64,000 bases of DNA, taken from NCBI RefSeq assembly GCF_014805625.2, contig NW_023998457.1:325773-389772 (forward strand), written 5' to 3'. A program made the position numbers and the translations under genes. Origin of the DNA: Glossina fuscipes. Taxonomy: Eukaryota > Arthropoda > Insecta > Diptera > Glossinidae. The notes below the pieces were generated by a model that saw nothing but the letters and a program-made list of their open reading frames with translations, ran no database searches and was not told where the DNA came from. Numbering within the stretch: the stretch's first letter is position 1; every line of letters starts with the position of its first letter. This document shows, piece by piece, positions 12,011 through 22,225 of the stretch.

Positions 12011-13834
12011 AAAATGCGTTCTTGATGTGTTCCGTCGATCATTACGCATACCAAGCCATTCATCGTTTACAGAGATTAGCGATAATCGAACTATTACTAT
12101 ACGAAGATGTTCTCGCTCAGGCGGAAGACGCTTTTAATCGCTTTTAATGTTACTCGTATCACGGCTTTAGTCGCCCACAGAGATCAGACGTGATACAATT
12201 TCGACAGGCATGCTAATGACTGCCTACTCGAGGAAAAATTTTAATAAATGATTTCAAAAAAATATCCAAAAAAGCAACAAAAATATATATGTATATATAT
12301 ATATTGATTTTTTTTTTTAAATTTAAGGAACTTTTCATCAAACCTAAAATATGAACTAAATAAAAGCAAAACCAATACAATTTTTTTTTTTTTTTTTTTT
12401 TTTTAGGTAAATACTAAAAAACTCATTTTTCTAGTTTTTTACACTAACAACATACATCGACGCACTTACAAGTACACTTCTAAACCGTAAGTATTTGTTG
12501 CTACAAATAAATAACAATTTAGCCACTTCAGCTGGAAAAGTTTAAAAATAGTTTTATAACAATTGTGTGTGCTAAAGCAAAACTATAGGAGAAAAAAAAA
12601 AACAAAAATATGGAAACAAATCTCTGAATATGTTTTATTGAAAAGAATTTCTCTTTTGAAATATTTGAAACAAATATTAGAATTTTAATTTGCACGGAAA
12701 ACAACAGAAACACACTTCTGACCAAAGCGTTGTTTGCAAGAAAAAAAAAAACAGAAAAACAAAAATAATGAAAGTAAATATTATATTAAATTGTTTTTGA
12801 AAAAAATTAGTTATTGAATTGAACTCATTACCACAAGTATATATGAACACTGGTAACTTATTATAACAAGTGCAACAACGACTAAAGCTATAAAGAATTG
12901 TAAGCTTTGCTGTTAATAAATTGCGTTGTTCAAGTGATATAGGAATGCGTTGGCGTTTAATATTTTAATGTTTTTCTCAAGTATCATTAAAATGCATTAA
13001 TTAAAACCTACGCCCATATAAGAGCAATGAATACAAATAAAATTATGTTTACTTCTTTTTTGAATTTTTTTCGTGTTTTTTTTTTTTTTTTTGTTTTTCC
13101 TTCGTGACTGACCATTAACGAATTCAGTGAGGCAAGTAGTCAGCAGTTTTTCACAAGTAGGTATACGAAATTCAAAAACTTTACCGTCACCCTAACGATA
13201 TACTTTTCGTATAACAAACTCATTTGTCGGATGCTTGAAAGTTCATTATGAAGCTCTTAAGAGTCACACTTCAAGAAGAAAAATAAAACCTTAAAAAAAA
13301 AAAAGAAAAAAAAAAATCAAATTTTACCCGTGTTGTTGAAAGTTTTCCTTTTTTCGTCTACTTTTTCATTTCTTTTTGAGGGCAACTGTTAAGAGAACTA
13401 TATTTGTATGTATATGTGTATAAGTAATGAGATTTTCAAAGTTTACTTTTTGCGTACATGTATGTGTACACTCTTATGTATTTTGAAACTTTTCAAAATG
13501 CTCCAAAGACCGCAAAGAGCTTCAACATAAAATCAGCCGCTAATGCCTATAAGTTTTAAAAAAAATTTACAAACCCAACTAAAAACGTCGCAAAATGACA
13601 CGAAAGCATTGTTTTTGTTACACCCTCCAGTTGCAATATCTATTAATATATAATAATATATTATAATTGCTTTGAGATTTGATGTCAACTTCGTTCGTTA
13701 TATTTCTCCGATATTCCTATCTAAAGTTTAATATTATTTTATGTTCGATTTTTATAGACTTTAGTTGCCGGATTATGGGGTTTTTATCCTGATTTTAACC
13801 TGATATCTGAATAAGTGAAAACACTATAATGGGG
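12011..13834. other. AT-rich spacer with long poly-T and poly-A tracts
   Basis: No gene is visible. It contains T24 at 12381-12404, A-rich tracts near 12590, 12740 and 13292-13316, poly-T near 13076-13092, and short TA-rich stretches near 12286 and 13640-13665. A decayed extra unit of the preceding array may lie near 12150-12215. Confidence 0.45.
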
Positions 13835-14155
13835 GCATTGTCCGTCATTAAATAACTTGCATCATCCTACGGTCATTCATATAATGACTTTTTAAAATAA
13901 GATATTGTATCGGCATGGGTCGAAAAAGTGATCAGATCCGAAGCATTTTCAATAGCGTTTATGCTTCGGTCAAAACGTCTCGGTGCAGTTAATTTCATTA
14001 AACTACCTCGAAAATTTCGACCAGGAGTTTAAATGCAAATAAGACGGACAGACTTACATATATAAGTTTAAATCGATTCAGAAAATAATTCTGAAAATGA
14101 TTCGAACGGTACGCTAAATACACGCACCGCAAGTGGTGTAGGGTATAAAAACGGG
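13835..14155 (-). repeat. HINE/DINE-like dispersed repeat, family 2
   Basis: Minus-oriented copy with good landmarks: 'tcgaaaaagtgatcagatcc' near 13920, 'attttcaatagcgttt', 'caaaacgtctcggtgcag', a short GACR core (agacggacagac near 14041), and 'aaatcgattcagaaaa'. The terminal near-palindrome 'caccgcaagtggtgtagg' followed by 'gtataaaa' lies at about 14126-14150. This is one of the cleaner 5' termini of the family. Confidence 0.7.
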
Positions 14156-14494
14156 CGGGGTTGATGTGAAAAAGATGCCTTGTACATATGGAGACCTCAA
14201 AGGGCTGCATTTTTCTGATTTCTTCCAAGCAAAAATTAATAATATTTTCCTCTGCTTAAGGTTACAAATATAATCAGTTGTGTTGTGTGTCTTCAATATA
14301 TCTGTGTAGATAAGCGCATCTCTTTTCTAGTATATTGGGATCACAATCCTTTTGAAAGTCATTTCGGCATGCTCAACGTCGGACGACGGCAGATCAACGA
14401 GCCGCCGTTTGGGAACCGGCTATTATGCCCGTAGTAATATTGTCTGTGGCAAATTGTTCAGTAAATCAGTCTGATCGGTGTCATAGTTATCTCT
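14156..14494. other. Spacer with a GC-richer island
   Basis: A compositionally distinct stretch at about 14365-14435 (cgtcggacgacggcagatc..., gagccgccgtttggg) is richer in G+C than its surroundings. I could not match it to any protein or RNA gene. Confidence 0.35.
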
Positions 14495-14675
14495 AGAACA
14501 TGTATGCAAGACAGAGACGGAATTATTATGCAAAACTTTTGAGAACTTTTGTACAAAATCGTTAATAGAACTTCCATATAGAACTTGTAAGCAGGACAGA
14601 GACGAAATTATTATACAAAACAATGGCTGAATTTGCAAACAAAGAGAACTTTTGAACAAAAATTGTAAGATCATT
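14495..14675 (+). repeat. Two-copy direct repeat, 85-bp offset
   Basis: 'agaacatgtatgcaagacag' at 14495 recurs as 'agaacttgtaagcaggacag' at 14580. In both copies this is followed by 'agacggaattattatgcaaa' or a close variant, and later by 'gagaacttttg-acaaaa'. No gene is associated with it. Confidence 0.7.
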
Positions 14676-15880
14676 GACAATACTTGTGTAGCAATGCTAA
14701 ATACAACGACAGTAGTTGAATATCGTCAGAAAAAAATGATGTATGTGTACTATCTACGTTGTGGGCTATAAAGCCGTGCTACGCTCCTTATGGGCATGAT
14801 TACACTTGAACTGCGTTGAGAAATCGAATGGAACCAGCCTCGGGGTCCCAGGGCCTCTAGGAACATCTCAAAATTGGCCTTTTCTGCATAGAATGGCCCG
14901 AAATATTTAAATAAAAGCATTCTGTCAACTTCCTAAAAGTTGACATCTTCGACTTTCCCCTTTTTCTTCTTTCAATCATCAGCCAGCAACTCAAGCAACC
15001 TTTTTGCATACTATTCCGTTTGGTACTTGTTTGTTCGCAAGCGTACTTGCGGTTCGTTAGGAAAATCGTTTGGTCTAATTTTCTTTTTCCGCTAGAGGCG
15101 CTGTTGTTCGAATGAAAATAATACATTAGTTTTCACTTGTTAGTTCCAACATTTACCGAAGACCAGTAAGTTAGCCCACAATGTTATGGTGCGTGTCTTT
15201 GCTTAAAAGTGTGCCGGCTAAGTTACTCATATACTCGCTCTTACTTCACATCTTGGAGAAGTCTTTGCCCAAAATCCATCCGATGCCCTTTGCTATATAT
15301 ATGCAAACATTTTTGACCTAAAATGACTTTATCTACTCATCCGGTACTGACTAATCTGCCCACTCTATATAAGCAAGAACTTGCACTTGGAGTTGCCTTT
15401 GTAAGTAGGTTAATGAATGGGGAATCCTTGTCACTCGGTTTTGTGTCGAGGCACTAAATCCCAATAAAATCTTATCGTTTTATGGCTCCAGCCATGAACT
15501 TTTTAATCGCTTATTCTTCTTCTCTGATTCGTTTGATCGAATCAAAATGTTAATAATCCACTCACCATAATGGTGAACAGGACCACGTTCCATCTATGAA
15601 TTAGGTAAATAGTGATGGAATATGTTATGTATGTACATCATACATAACTGTAAGTTTACTGCTTTTTAATGATAAAGATAGTAGAAAATACGGACAGGGA
15701 ACCCAACAACAATGGCAGAATATGTAACTTTCAGCTTCTTTGGATAATGTGTAAGACTGTCCTGCGTTTAACCGAATATGTAAATAAATAAATCAGTAAA
15801 TATAGGATAAATGGTCGTTAAAATGGTTTAATTTCATCCACTTTCAATATGTTTCGTCGTTTTTTCGTTTGTTCAAATGA
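14676..15880. other. Spacer with one perfect hairpin
   Basis: I see no gene. A perfect 10-bp inverted repeat with a 5-base loop (GTTATGTATG-tacat-CATACATAAC) lies at 15624-15648. The 89-codon minus frame at 14857-15126 shows no recognised motif. Confidence 0.4.
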
Positions 15881-16055
15881 TTAGTCGACCAAAGCTTTGA
15901 CGAACCCATGGCAGGCAAGTTTAATCAAGTTTGGAAAATAATTATGAATCGATTGATATATAAAAAAAAAAAAGTAGATCTCTTCAGGTTGATGTCACGT
16001 ACATCCGCACAACCATGCTAATCTCTATACAAAAAGCTCAGTAGGATATGAGAAC
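15881..16055 (-). repeat. HINE/DINE-like fragment, family 2
   Basis: A short minus-oriented remnant of the 5' half: 'aatcgattgatata', then 'gtagatctcttcaggttgat', then 'acatccgcacaaccatgcta', matching the order of the same words in longer copies. The GACR core and distal half are absent or unrecognisable. Confidence 0.45.
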
Positions 16056-16966
16056 CGATAAGGAATTATTCAGGAATTATTTTGCGTATATATACACACA
16101 CCATATATATATGATGGTGTATATACATGAATATATAAAGCAGATACCCCCTATATATATATATATGCTGTATACATATGATGAATACTGAATAATCATT
16201 GTATTAAATATACAAATAATTTCTTATCGGTTTTTATATCCTATCGAGCTTTTTATATATATTGCTGTGCGAGTGAATGTAACATCAAGTTGGAGAGATC
16301 CATTGTTTTTTATTGGTATATAAATCAACTGAATGTATATAAATATATACATATATGTTAGATATCAATATATATATATATATATATGTACATATGTATA
16401 TAAATTATATCATAACCAAAGAGCAAGACCAATATTCAAGCTAAATTGCGCGGGCATATCGAACATCAGAAATATTTTTCTTTTAAATTGCCAAAACTGT
16501 GACGGACATTTGTGCCAAAATTTCAAATTTCATAGAGCTATGCTTGCAATGTGTGATTTTGTTTAGTTTTACATCAATTTATTTATTTATTTATTTATTC
16601 ATAAATACAAAATTCAGATACAGTGAAGATTTAGCTGAATTGCGCAATTCGTACATTTGACGGTTTAACCTACATACAAATCCTAAAACTGCGATAATTT
16701 ATACAAAAATATACGAAATAAACATCGTGAACATCATTACTCATCAAACTCATCCACACCCTGCTACGTCACTTCGTGGATATGGGTGGAATGCAGCTAA
16801 TTAATGGGATTTGACGATTAGTTTAGTAAAGGCATCGTCAGTGCACGGGCATTAAGAAGAGTAATCTTAATGGGAGCAAAACGATCCGTTGCCTACCAAA
16901 CCTCGTTTAGAATGCTGCAGAGAAGCTTAAGTGGCTTAAAAAACTCGTAATTGAACCTGCGTTGGT
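16056..16966. other. AT-rich spacer with TA-type simple repeats
   Basis: No gene is visible. TATA/ATATG microsatellite stretches occur at about 16087-16175 and 16340-16400. About 16740-16960 is less AT-rich, but I found no conserved reading frame there. Confidence 0.4.
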
Positions 16967-16980
16967 TAGGTTTAATGAAA
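16967..16980 (+). repeat. Target-site duplication, left, of the 17-kb SINE
   Basis: TAGGTTTAATGAAA directly precedes the SINE body. It matches TAGGTTTAATAAAA at 17158-17171 with one mismatch, which is what target-primed insertion of a SINE leaves. Confidence 0.7.
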
Positions 16981-17157
16981 TCCGCGTGAGTAGCCGAAGG
17001 CGACGAATCTCGACAAGCAAATCAATGGTCGTGGGTTCGAATCTCAAATGCGGTAAAGTTTTTAATAAAAGCCGATAGCTTTTAGATGCTAATGCTTTTA
17101 AGAGTTTAGTCTTAGAATGTATTTCTCTGGCGAAATTAATAATAATAATAATAATAA
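16981..17157 (+). mobile_element. tRNA-derived SINE with (AAT)n tail
   Basis: A short interspersed element. Its head has RNA polymerase III type II internal promoter boxes: an A box at about 16988-17000 (gagtagccgaagg, diverged from TRGCNNAGYNGG) and a B box at about 17034-17044 (GGTTCGAATCT). The tRNA-like head is followed by 'caaatgcggtaaagtttt', a tRNA-unrelated body ('aataaaagccgatagc', 'tcttagaatgtatttctctg') and a tail of AAT repeats (about 17136-17158). The copy at 45.6-45.8 kb shares head, body and tail, and the one at 47.6 kb shares head and tail. Such elements have no protein and are moved by a partner LINE. The head resembles a class II (Ser/Leu-like) tRNA, but the exact source tRNA is not determined. 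Confidence 0.78.
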
Positions 17158-17171
17158 TAGGTTTAATAAAA
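17158..17171 (+). repeat. Target-site duplication, right, of the 17-kb SINE
   Basis: TAGGTTTAATAAAA lies immediately after the AAT tail and matches 16967-16980 at 13 of 14 positions. Its first bases merge with the tail, so the boundary is uncertain by a few bases. Confidence 0.7.
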
Positions 17172-17829
17172 AGAAAATTCTTCATCGGACGGACAGAGGA
17201 TGGTTAAAGTTAATCGCACTTAACAAAAACGACGGGTCAGTGTAATCAACTTTACCGTGAAAGTATTGCCTAATATCATTCTCCATTTCTCTAATGACGG
17301 CAAGAATACATGTAGCAACTTATTGTCATAAGGGGGTACAAGGACTCGTGGATCGCAACCTAGATTCCTGATAACAAGGCGAAGGTGGCCTTTTTGAGCA
17401 AAGAGGTTGACTTGAATTTTGTTTGCGAATTGAAATGAGATGAGACTTGGATCCACGCATGCGTTCGATCAATCGAGCCAAAATCGCGCAAAAGGTTAGC
17501 CAAGACCGCAAAAACCGGACCACAGTCAAGGTGATGATTACGATTTTCTTCGTTTGTCGTGATGTTAACAAATAATATTATTTGACGACACTTTCAAGAA
17601 TTTGACGATTGCATTGAAGGTGACGAAATAGATTTGGAATAATAAATAGATTTAAAAAGAAAAAAGTACGAAAATTATGTTCACTCCCGAAAGAATCTTT
17701 TGTAGCCATCAGCGATCTTCTCTAAAAGATTGAAAGAAATGAAAAATATATATATTTCCATATGCCATAATAATACATGGGCGTGGCTGAGTTTTTCTTT
17801 TTTTTGCAGAAAAACTCTGGAAATTTATA
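17172..17829. other. Spacer
   Basis: No gene is called. An isolated 'cggacggacaga' at about 17187 may be a scrap of HINE core. Two minus frames (17220-17456 and 17326-17571) overlap in different phases and show no motif. Confidence 0.35.
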
Positions 17830-18130
17830 TCGTGTATCCGTAGTAGTCTATGAGCAGCGAGCAAAAGGCATCATGGAAAGCAAAGATGTTTTCAATTTTG
17901 GTTATGTAGATGTGCAGTCACATATAGGTCTGTTCTTTGAACTATTTGAGCCATTTTCAAACTCTTTTGCAAACATGTAGGCGATATCCTCATTTCTGCT
18001 AACGGGAGAATATTTACCACAGATACTACATAGTTGGGCAGACGGAAGGATGAACAAACAAACAGACGGACATGCTTAGTCCTATCCTATAACTGGCTTA
18101 GAACTTACATACTTTATGGCTTTGTTGAAA
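17830..18130 (-). repeat. INE-1/DINE-like repeat, family 1, copy a
   Basis: Minus-oriented copy adjacent to a second copy. Shared landmarks are an 'atgtagatg' stretch near 17906, 'tatttgagccattttcaa' near 17944, 'gagaatatttaccaca' near 18006, and the GACR core 'caaacagacggacatgctta' near 18060. It is truncated after 'gaacttacatac'. It lacks coding capacity. Confidence 0.55.
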
Positions 18131-18284
18131 CTTGATTGTATTGAAAGAAAAACTAATTATGGACAGACATGAGCAATTTTTCTATTTTTGTACAGCATCG
18201 CCCCGTAAATGCACGCCCAAATTTTAGACGATTTATATGCCGTAGGTTTATGAAGCAATGACCACAAAACCAATATTTTATTCC

Positions 18285-18615
18285 TTTTGAAAAACAGAGC
18301 TATTCTTAGTCTATGTGGTAATGTAGATGGTACTGTGGGCGTGTCCTCCTATGAATTTGACCCGTTTTCAATAACAACCTGCGTGCAAGATCTTCCAATG
18401 TTTCCGTCAAACTTGGTGTCGATAGTTTCATATTTGCGGCCAAGAGAATATTTACAACACAAACGGACAGATGGACAGACGAATGCACTTGAAACAATTC
18501 AGAATTACGTGCTGATCAAGAACATACACACTTCGCTGAAGCTTCCTTCTAGCCGTTGCAAACGCTTCGTTAGAATAAATATACTCTTCATATTGTGGGT
18601 GGGGTATAAACATTA
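18285..18615 (-). repeat. INE-1/DINE-like repeat, family 1, copy b
   Basis: Minus-oriented and more complete at its 5' end than the neighbouring copy. It shows 'gacccgttttcaataacaac', 'agagaatatttacaacacaa', the core 'acggacagatggacagacga' (about 18465), 'cgtgctgatcaagaacatac', 'ctgaagcttccttctagccg', and a terminal 'gggtggggtataaa'. In reverse complement this is the canonical order of fly INE-1-type repeats: tatacccat, then cttgatcag, then the GTCY core. Apparent reading frames of 109 (plus) and 63 (minus) codons lie inside it and are not genes. Confidence 0.68.
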
Positions 18616-18645
18616 AATTGCTTTGCCTTTTTGGACGTAATAGTA

Positions 18646-18694
18646 CATATATATATGTATATATATATATATATATATTTATATAAATATATGT
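18646..18694. repeat. (TA)n microsatellite
   Basis: Alternating TA with single TATG interruptions, immediately beyond the family-1 repeat. Confidence 0.9.
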
Positions 18695-19026
18695 TTGGAT
18701 ATATAATAATAAATCCTTGTTAATAACTGTTTATCTCTTAAGCAATATTCGCTTTTCTTACCCTTATTCAACGATTATTAACAATCCTCCATTGTATCTT
18801 TGCTCTGCTATTGTGCGAATGCATTCTTACGATATTTACTGTTTAACTGAATTAACTGAATTGAATTGAATCGTTATGAAGAGTAAGGAAAATCCTGATA
18901 AAGTTATTTATATGAAATCTCAGAATAATGCATTTGCTGAAGAGCTTTTATTTTTGCATATTTTCTCAGCTCAAAAAGCATCATGTAGATGCACGTTCTA
19001 GTCTGTGGATAAATTTTATTCGCTTT

Positions 19027-19530
19027 TATACCCATCACCGAACGATGAGCGATATAATCATTTTGTCAAGACGTTTGCAACGCCGTGGAGCAAGCATCAG
19101 AGACCTCACAAATCGATCATCAAATTCTAAATCGATCTAAGTGTGTCCGTCTGTCCTTCTGTGTAATGTCTGTTACAAACATCCTCCTGGCCGGAAAAAT
19201 TCAACTATCGACTTGAATTTTGGCAAAAACATTAGAACTTCTTGCACGTAAGTTGGTCGATGAACATGCCCACGCCATCACGTAAACTGACAACATCTCT
19301 GTTCTTCAAAAGAAATAAAAAATTGTTTTTTAATTCATTACACATAAACTGTGCAAAAAATTGAATGTATATTCTATGGGCGATGCTGTAGCACTTGTAC
19401 AAAAATGAAAAAGATTGACCACGCCTACTTAACGCCTATTACAGTGTAACGATATTTAATTTTTTCTTCAATACCTTTAAACAGCACAGAAACAAGCTTC
19501 AAAAACCCCATAAAGTATATAATTGTCGAG
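19027..19530 (+). repeat. INE-1/DINE-like repeat, family 1
   Basis: Plus-oriented copy with the 5' start 'tatacccatcaccgaacgat' at 19027, then 'cattttgtcaagacgtttgc' (19059), 'aaatcgatctaagtgtgtcc' and the GTCY core (about 19144-19162). Downstream come 'ggccggaaaaattcaactat', 'ttcttgcacgtaagttg', 'gcccacgcc' and 'tctctgttcttcaaaagaaa'. It aligns by eye over about 400 bases with the copy at 48 kb. It is non-coding. Confidence 0.72.
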
Positions 19531-19539
19531 TCATTTTAA

Positions 19540-19805
19540 AATTTGCAGGGCACTTGTGCACATGTCCATCTGTCCATGTGTCTGGCTGCGTAAATGTGTC
19601 ATCTTTGTAGTAAACATTCTTCCATTAGCGAAAATGACTATATCGCCAAAGAATTTGGAAGTGACTTAAACTTTCCAAAGGACACGCCTACAACGCTCAA
19701 ACGTCAAAATGGAAACATAGAAAATGAAAATTTAGTTGTTTTACTTTTTTCCCTTTTTCGAATAGCGGTGATAGGGTGTAAAGGATTCGATCAAAACCGT
19801 ATATA
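19540..19805 (+). repeat. Family-1 repeat, second partial copy in tandem
   Basis: It restarts at the core ('gtccatctgtccatgtgtctgg', about 19563) and continues with 'gtagtaaacattcttccatt' and 'agtgacttaaactttccaaa'. These correspond to the post-core modules of the preceding copy. The 70-codon frame at 19594-19806 is inside the repeat and not a gene. Confidence 0.5.
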
Positions 19806-20631
19806 ATTTGCTTACTTGTTTTTTTTCTTTAATAAACGAAATGAAGACCGTTGCAAAATACGAATTCAAAGCTATTTGATCTTTGATAAACAAAAAATTT
19901 TTTAATTCCCATTTAAATGTTTATTCTTTGATACTCTTTGCTTTTTTTTTTATCAATTTATTTATTTAACTTTTCTTTAATTTTTTTTGTTGTTATGAAA
20001 AAGTGTTTTGTGTTCGTTCTATAGATTAACAAATCCGTCTGGAGAGCAGAACTATATAAGAAGAGGCAAAAAAAAAAAGGGGAATGTTTATAAAGCTTTC
20101 TTGCCTACAAGCTAACTATTATGTGACTATGCGAAATACAAGAGAGAGAGAGAAAGAGAGAGAGAGAGGAGGGGAAAATAGGTAAACATTAATTTACTTG
20201 AAATTGCCAACAATTCTTGCATACTTAACAAAGAAAATCGTTCATATTTCTTGTTTCAAGTCCTTTAATATTTACGACCTCATTCCATTTTGGTTGGTAT
20301 TGCATTGTGTTGAGCTAAGAAGCTCGCGTTCTCCGCACTGGTCTCTTTTGTTTCATTATAACGACAATTGGTAACATTTCCACTTCCTTTATGTACAGCG
20401 TAAATACACATACACATACATACGCACACACACACACACACACACGGAGACACGGACACACACGGACACACACGTATAGGCATGTCTAACTTCACCTCCT
20501 CTTTTTCTTTACTTCTTAAACTTCTTATATTCGTTCGTATACTTTATACGAATTTGCGGTTCATTTTAGCCCATTGAACGCGTTTGTCTCCTTACATTTT
20601 TGCATAAATTATGCATCATTTAACTCAATAA

Positions 20632-20671
<40 letters not shown>

Positions 20672-21240
20672 TTACATGTATGCGTGTGTGTGTATGTATG
20701 TTTATTTGTGCATTTATAAGATAATACCGGTTGCCTTTTTAAATTGACTGCAATTTCTCAGTGAATATATTTGACTAAAATTCATAGCGAGCGTATAACA
20801 CGAGCCGAGGGGTAATTTCGACACCGAACAACATAACACACCAACAAGCACAACGTATAATAGAAACTAATTTATGTAAAGCAATTTTAAAGCAATTTGC
20901 GGTTAAAATTGTTTCTCTTACTGCATTTATTAGTGAAACGAATTTTTAAAGAAACGCTATTTTTTAAATAAATCAGCTAATGAGCAAGAACAAAATCAAA
21001 GTAAGAGTAAGCAAAGTTATGCTGATTATTTTGAAATTATATTCTTTTTCGATAGATATGTTCTTTCACTTTAAATACGCACACAAACATTCATTAGAGA
21101 TCTTATCAAATGTAAATATTCTTGCTGAGCAGAGTAATTTAATGCGATTTTGATGAGTACTTGAAGCGAAAAATCATGCAAGTATCCAATATATACGGTT
21201 ATATCGCGGGGACTGTATGTTGATAAATAACTAAAATCAC
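19806..21240. other. AT-rich spacer with several microsatellites
   Basis: No gene is visible. It contains (GA)n at 20141-20170, a CA-rich tract at 20404-20474 and (TA)n at 20635-20668 followed by a TATG/GT stretch. The 71-codon minus frame at 20280-20495 is largely encoded by the CA tract. Confidence 0.5.
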
Positions 21241-21605
21241 CTGACGATTCATTTTAACGGTCAATTTATTATGCTAGGAAGCCAGTGTCCTTTTGGTCTC
21301 ATTACTCTTTTATGCCCTACAGTTCGGATGCTATAAGAAATTTATGATAGATTCATCTTTTTTTACATCGATCGATTGCGAGTCACTTTCTGAATCGGTT
21401 TAACCTTGTCTGTCGGTCTATTCAATAGGTCGCAATCCTTGAGATATTTGAATGAAACCTGGTATATTGACGTCCTTTGTGCCAACGATGAACGCTATTG
21501 AAAATAGTTCAAGTCGAACCATTTCTTTGATCACTACCCATATAACGCTTGGTTTTGAAAAGTCATTATATGAATAACTAAATGTAATAAGCAAAATCAT
21601 GCAGG
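21241..21605 (+). repeat. HINE/DINE-like repeat, family 2, truncated
   Basis: Plus-oriented: 'gatcgattgcgagtcacttt', 'ctgaatcggtttaac', a short core 'gtctgtcggtct' (about 21407), 'cgcaatccttgagatatttg', 'gaacgctattgaaaatagtt', 'cccatataacgcttggtttt' and 'gaaaagtcattatatgaata'. The distal third seen in the copies at 24.3, 41.6 and 61.9 kb is missing. Confidence 0.65.
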
Positions 21606-22029
21606 GCAGTTAAGGATGATCCATATATCTTTTTTATTTCTTTGAGATCGATTTTTTATGTTAAATCACTGTTTGTAACCGATTAGATATATATATACCT
21701 TTTAAATGCCCGAATTTTTTCGCATTCGATGCAAATAATCCTATGGTTAGACATTTTGAAATTACAGTGATTTTCAATCGATCGGTACAAATAAATGTAG
21801 TCTATCAAATATCCGCATAAACTTAATTTACTCTTATAGCATACGTGGTGGATGGAATAAAAAAAGTTGCTGAAAAATAAGCGTAAATCCTATGAATGTG
21901 ATAAACGGACGCTGAAGTGAATTGCAAATAATTGACGTATGAACTTGCAGTTGATCTTTTTGAACGCATTATGTTCACTTTGTTAAAGTGGTTACAATAT
22001 TTAGAGGGATCGTTTAGGAGCCCTTGAAA
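21606..22029. other. Spacer, possibly eroded repeat
   Basis: No gene. 'ctatcaaatatccgcataaa' near 21801 resembles family-2 5' modules in minus orientation, preceded by 'cgatcggtacaaa', so this is probably another weathered family-2 scrap. Confidence 0.35.
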
Positions 22030-22225
22030 GCATACACATTTATTCTAGGCATCTGTCCGTCCGGTTGTCCATCAAGGCGTCATCAAAATTAAAATCATGC
22101 AGCTTGAAATTTATCATGAATATTAGGAAGTCTTGCATGCAGGGTTGTATTAAAAATGAAGTAAGTTGATCGAAGGGCACGCTTCCCTTGTAACATAAAC
22201 TGAGCAAATTTCTGCTACAATACAA
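22030..22225 (+). repeat. INE-1/DINE-like fragment, family 1
   Basis: Plus-oriented: the GTCY core 'catctgtccgtccggttgtc' at about 22050, then 'gcttgaaatttatcatga', 'gaagtcttgcatgcagg', 'gtattaaaaatgaag' and 'cgaagggcacgc'. These match the post-core modules of the copies at 19 and 48 kb. The 5' end is lost. Confidence 0.55.

Noticed and set aside
15360..15400. 'tatataagcaag' as a core promoter
   Set aside because: TATA-like words are abundant in this DNA, and no initiator, downstream element or gene follows.
17172..17260. 'cggacggacagagga' as another HINE copy
   Set aside because: Only the GACR word is present, and none of the neighbouring family modules could be found.
18287..18616. 109-codon plus-strand frame
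   Set aside because: It lies entirely within a family-1 INE-1/DINE-like repeat and is not preserved in other copies.
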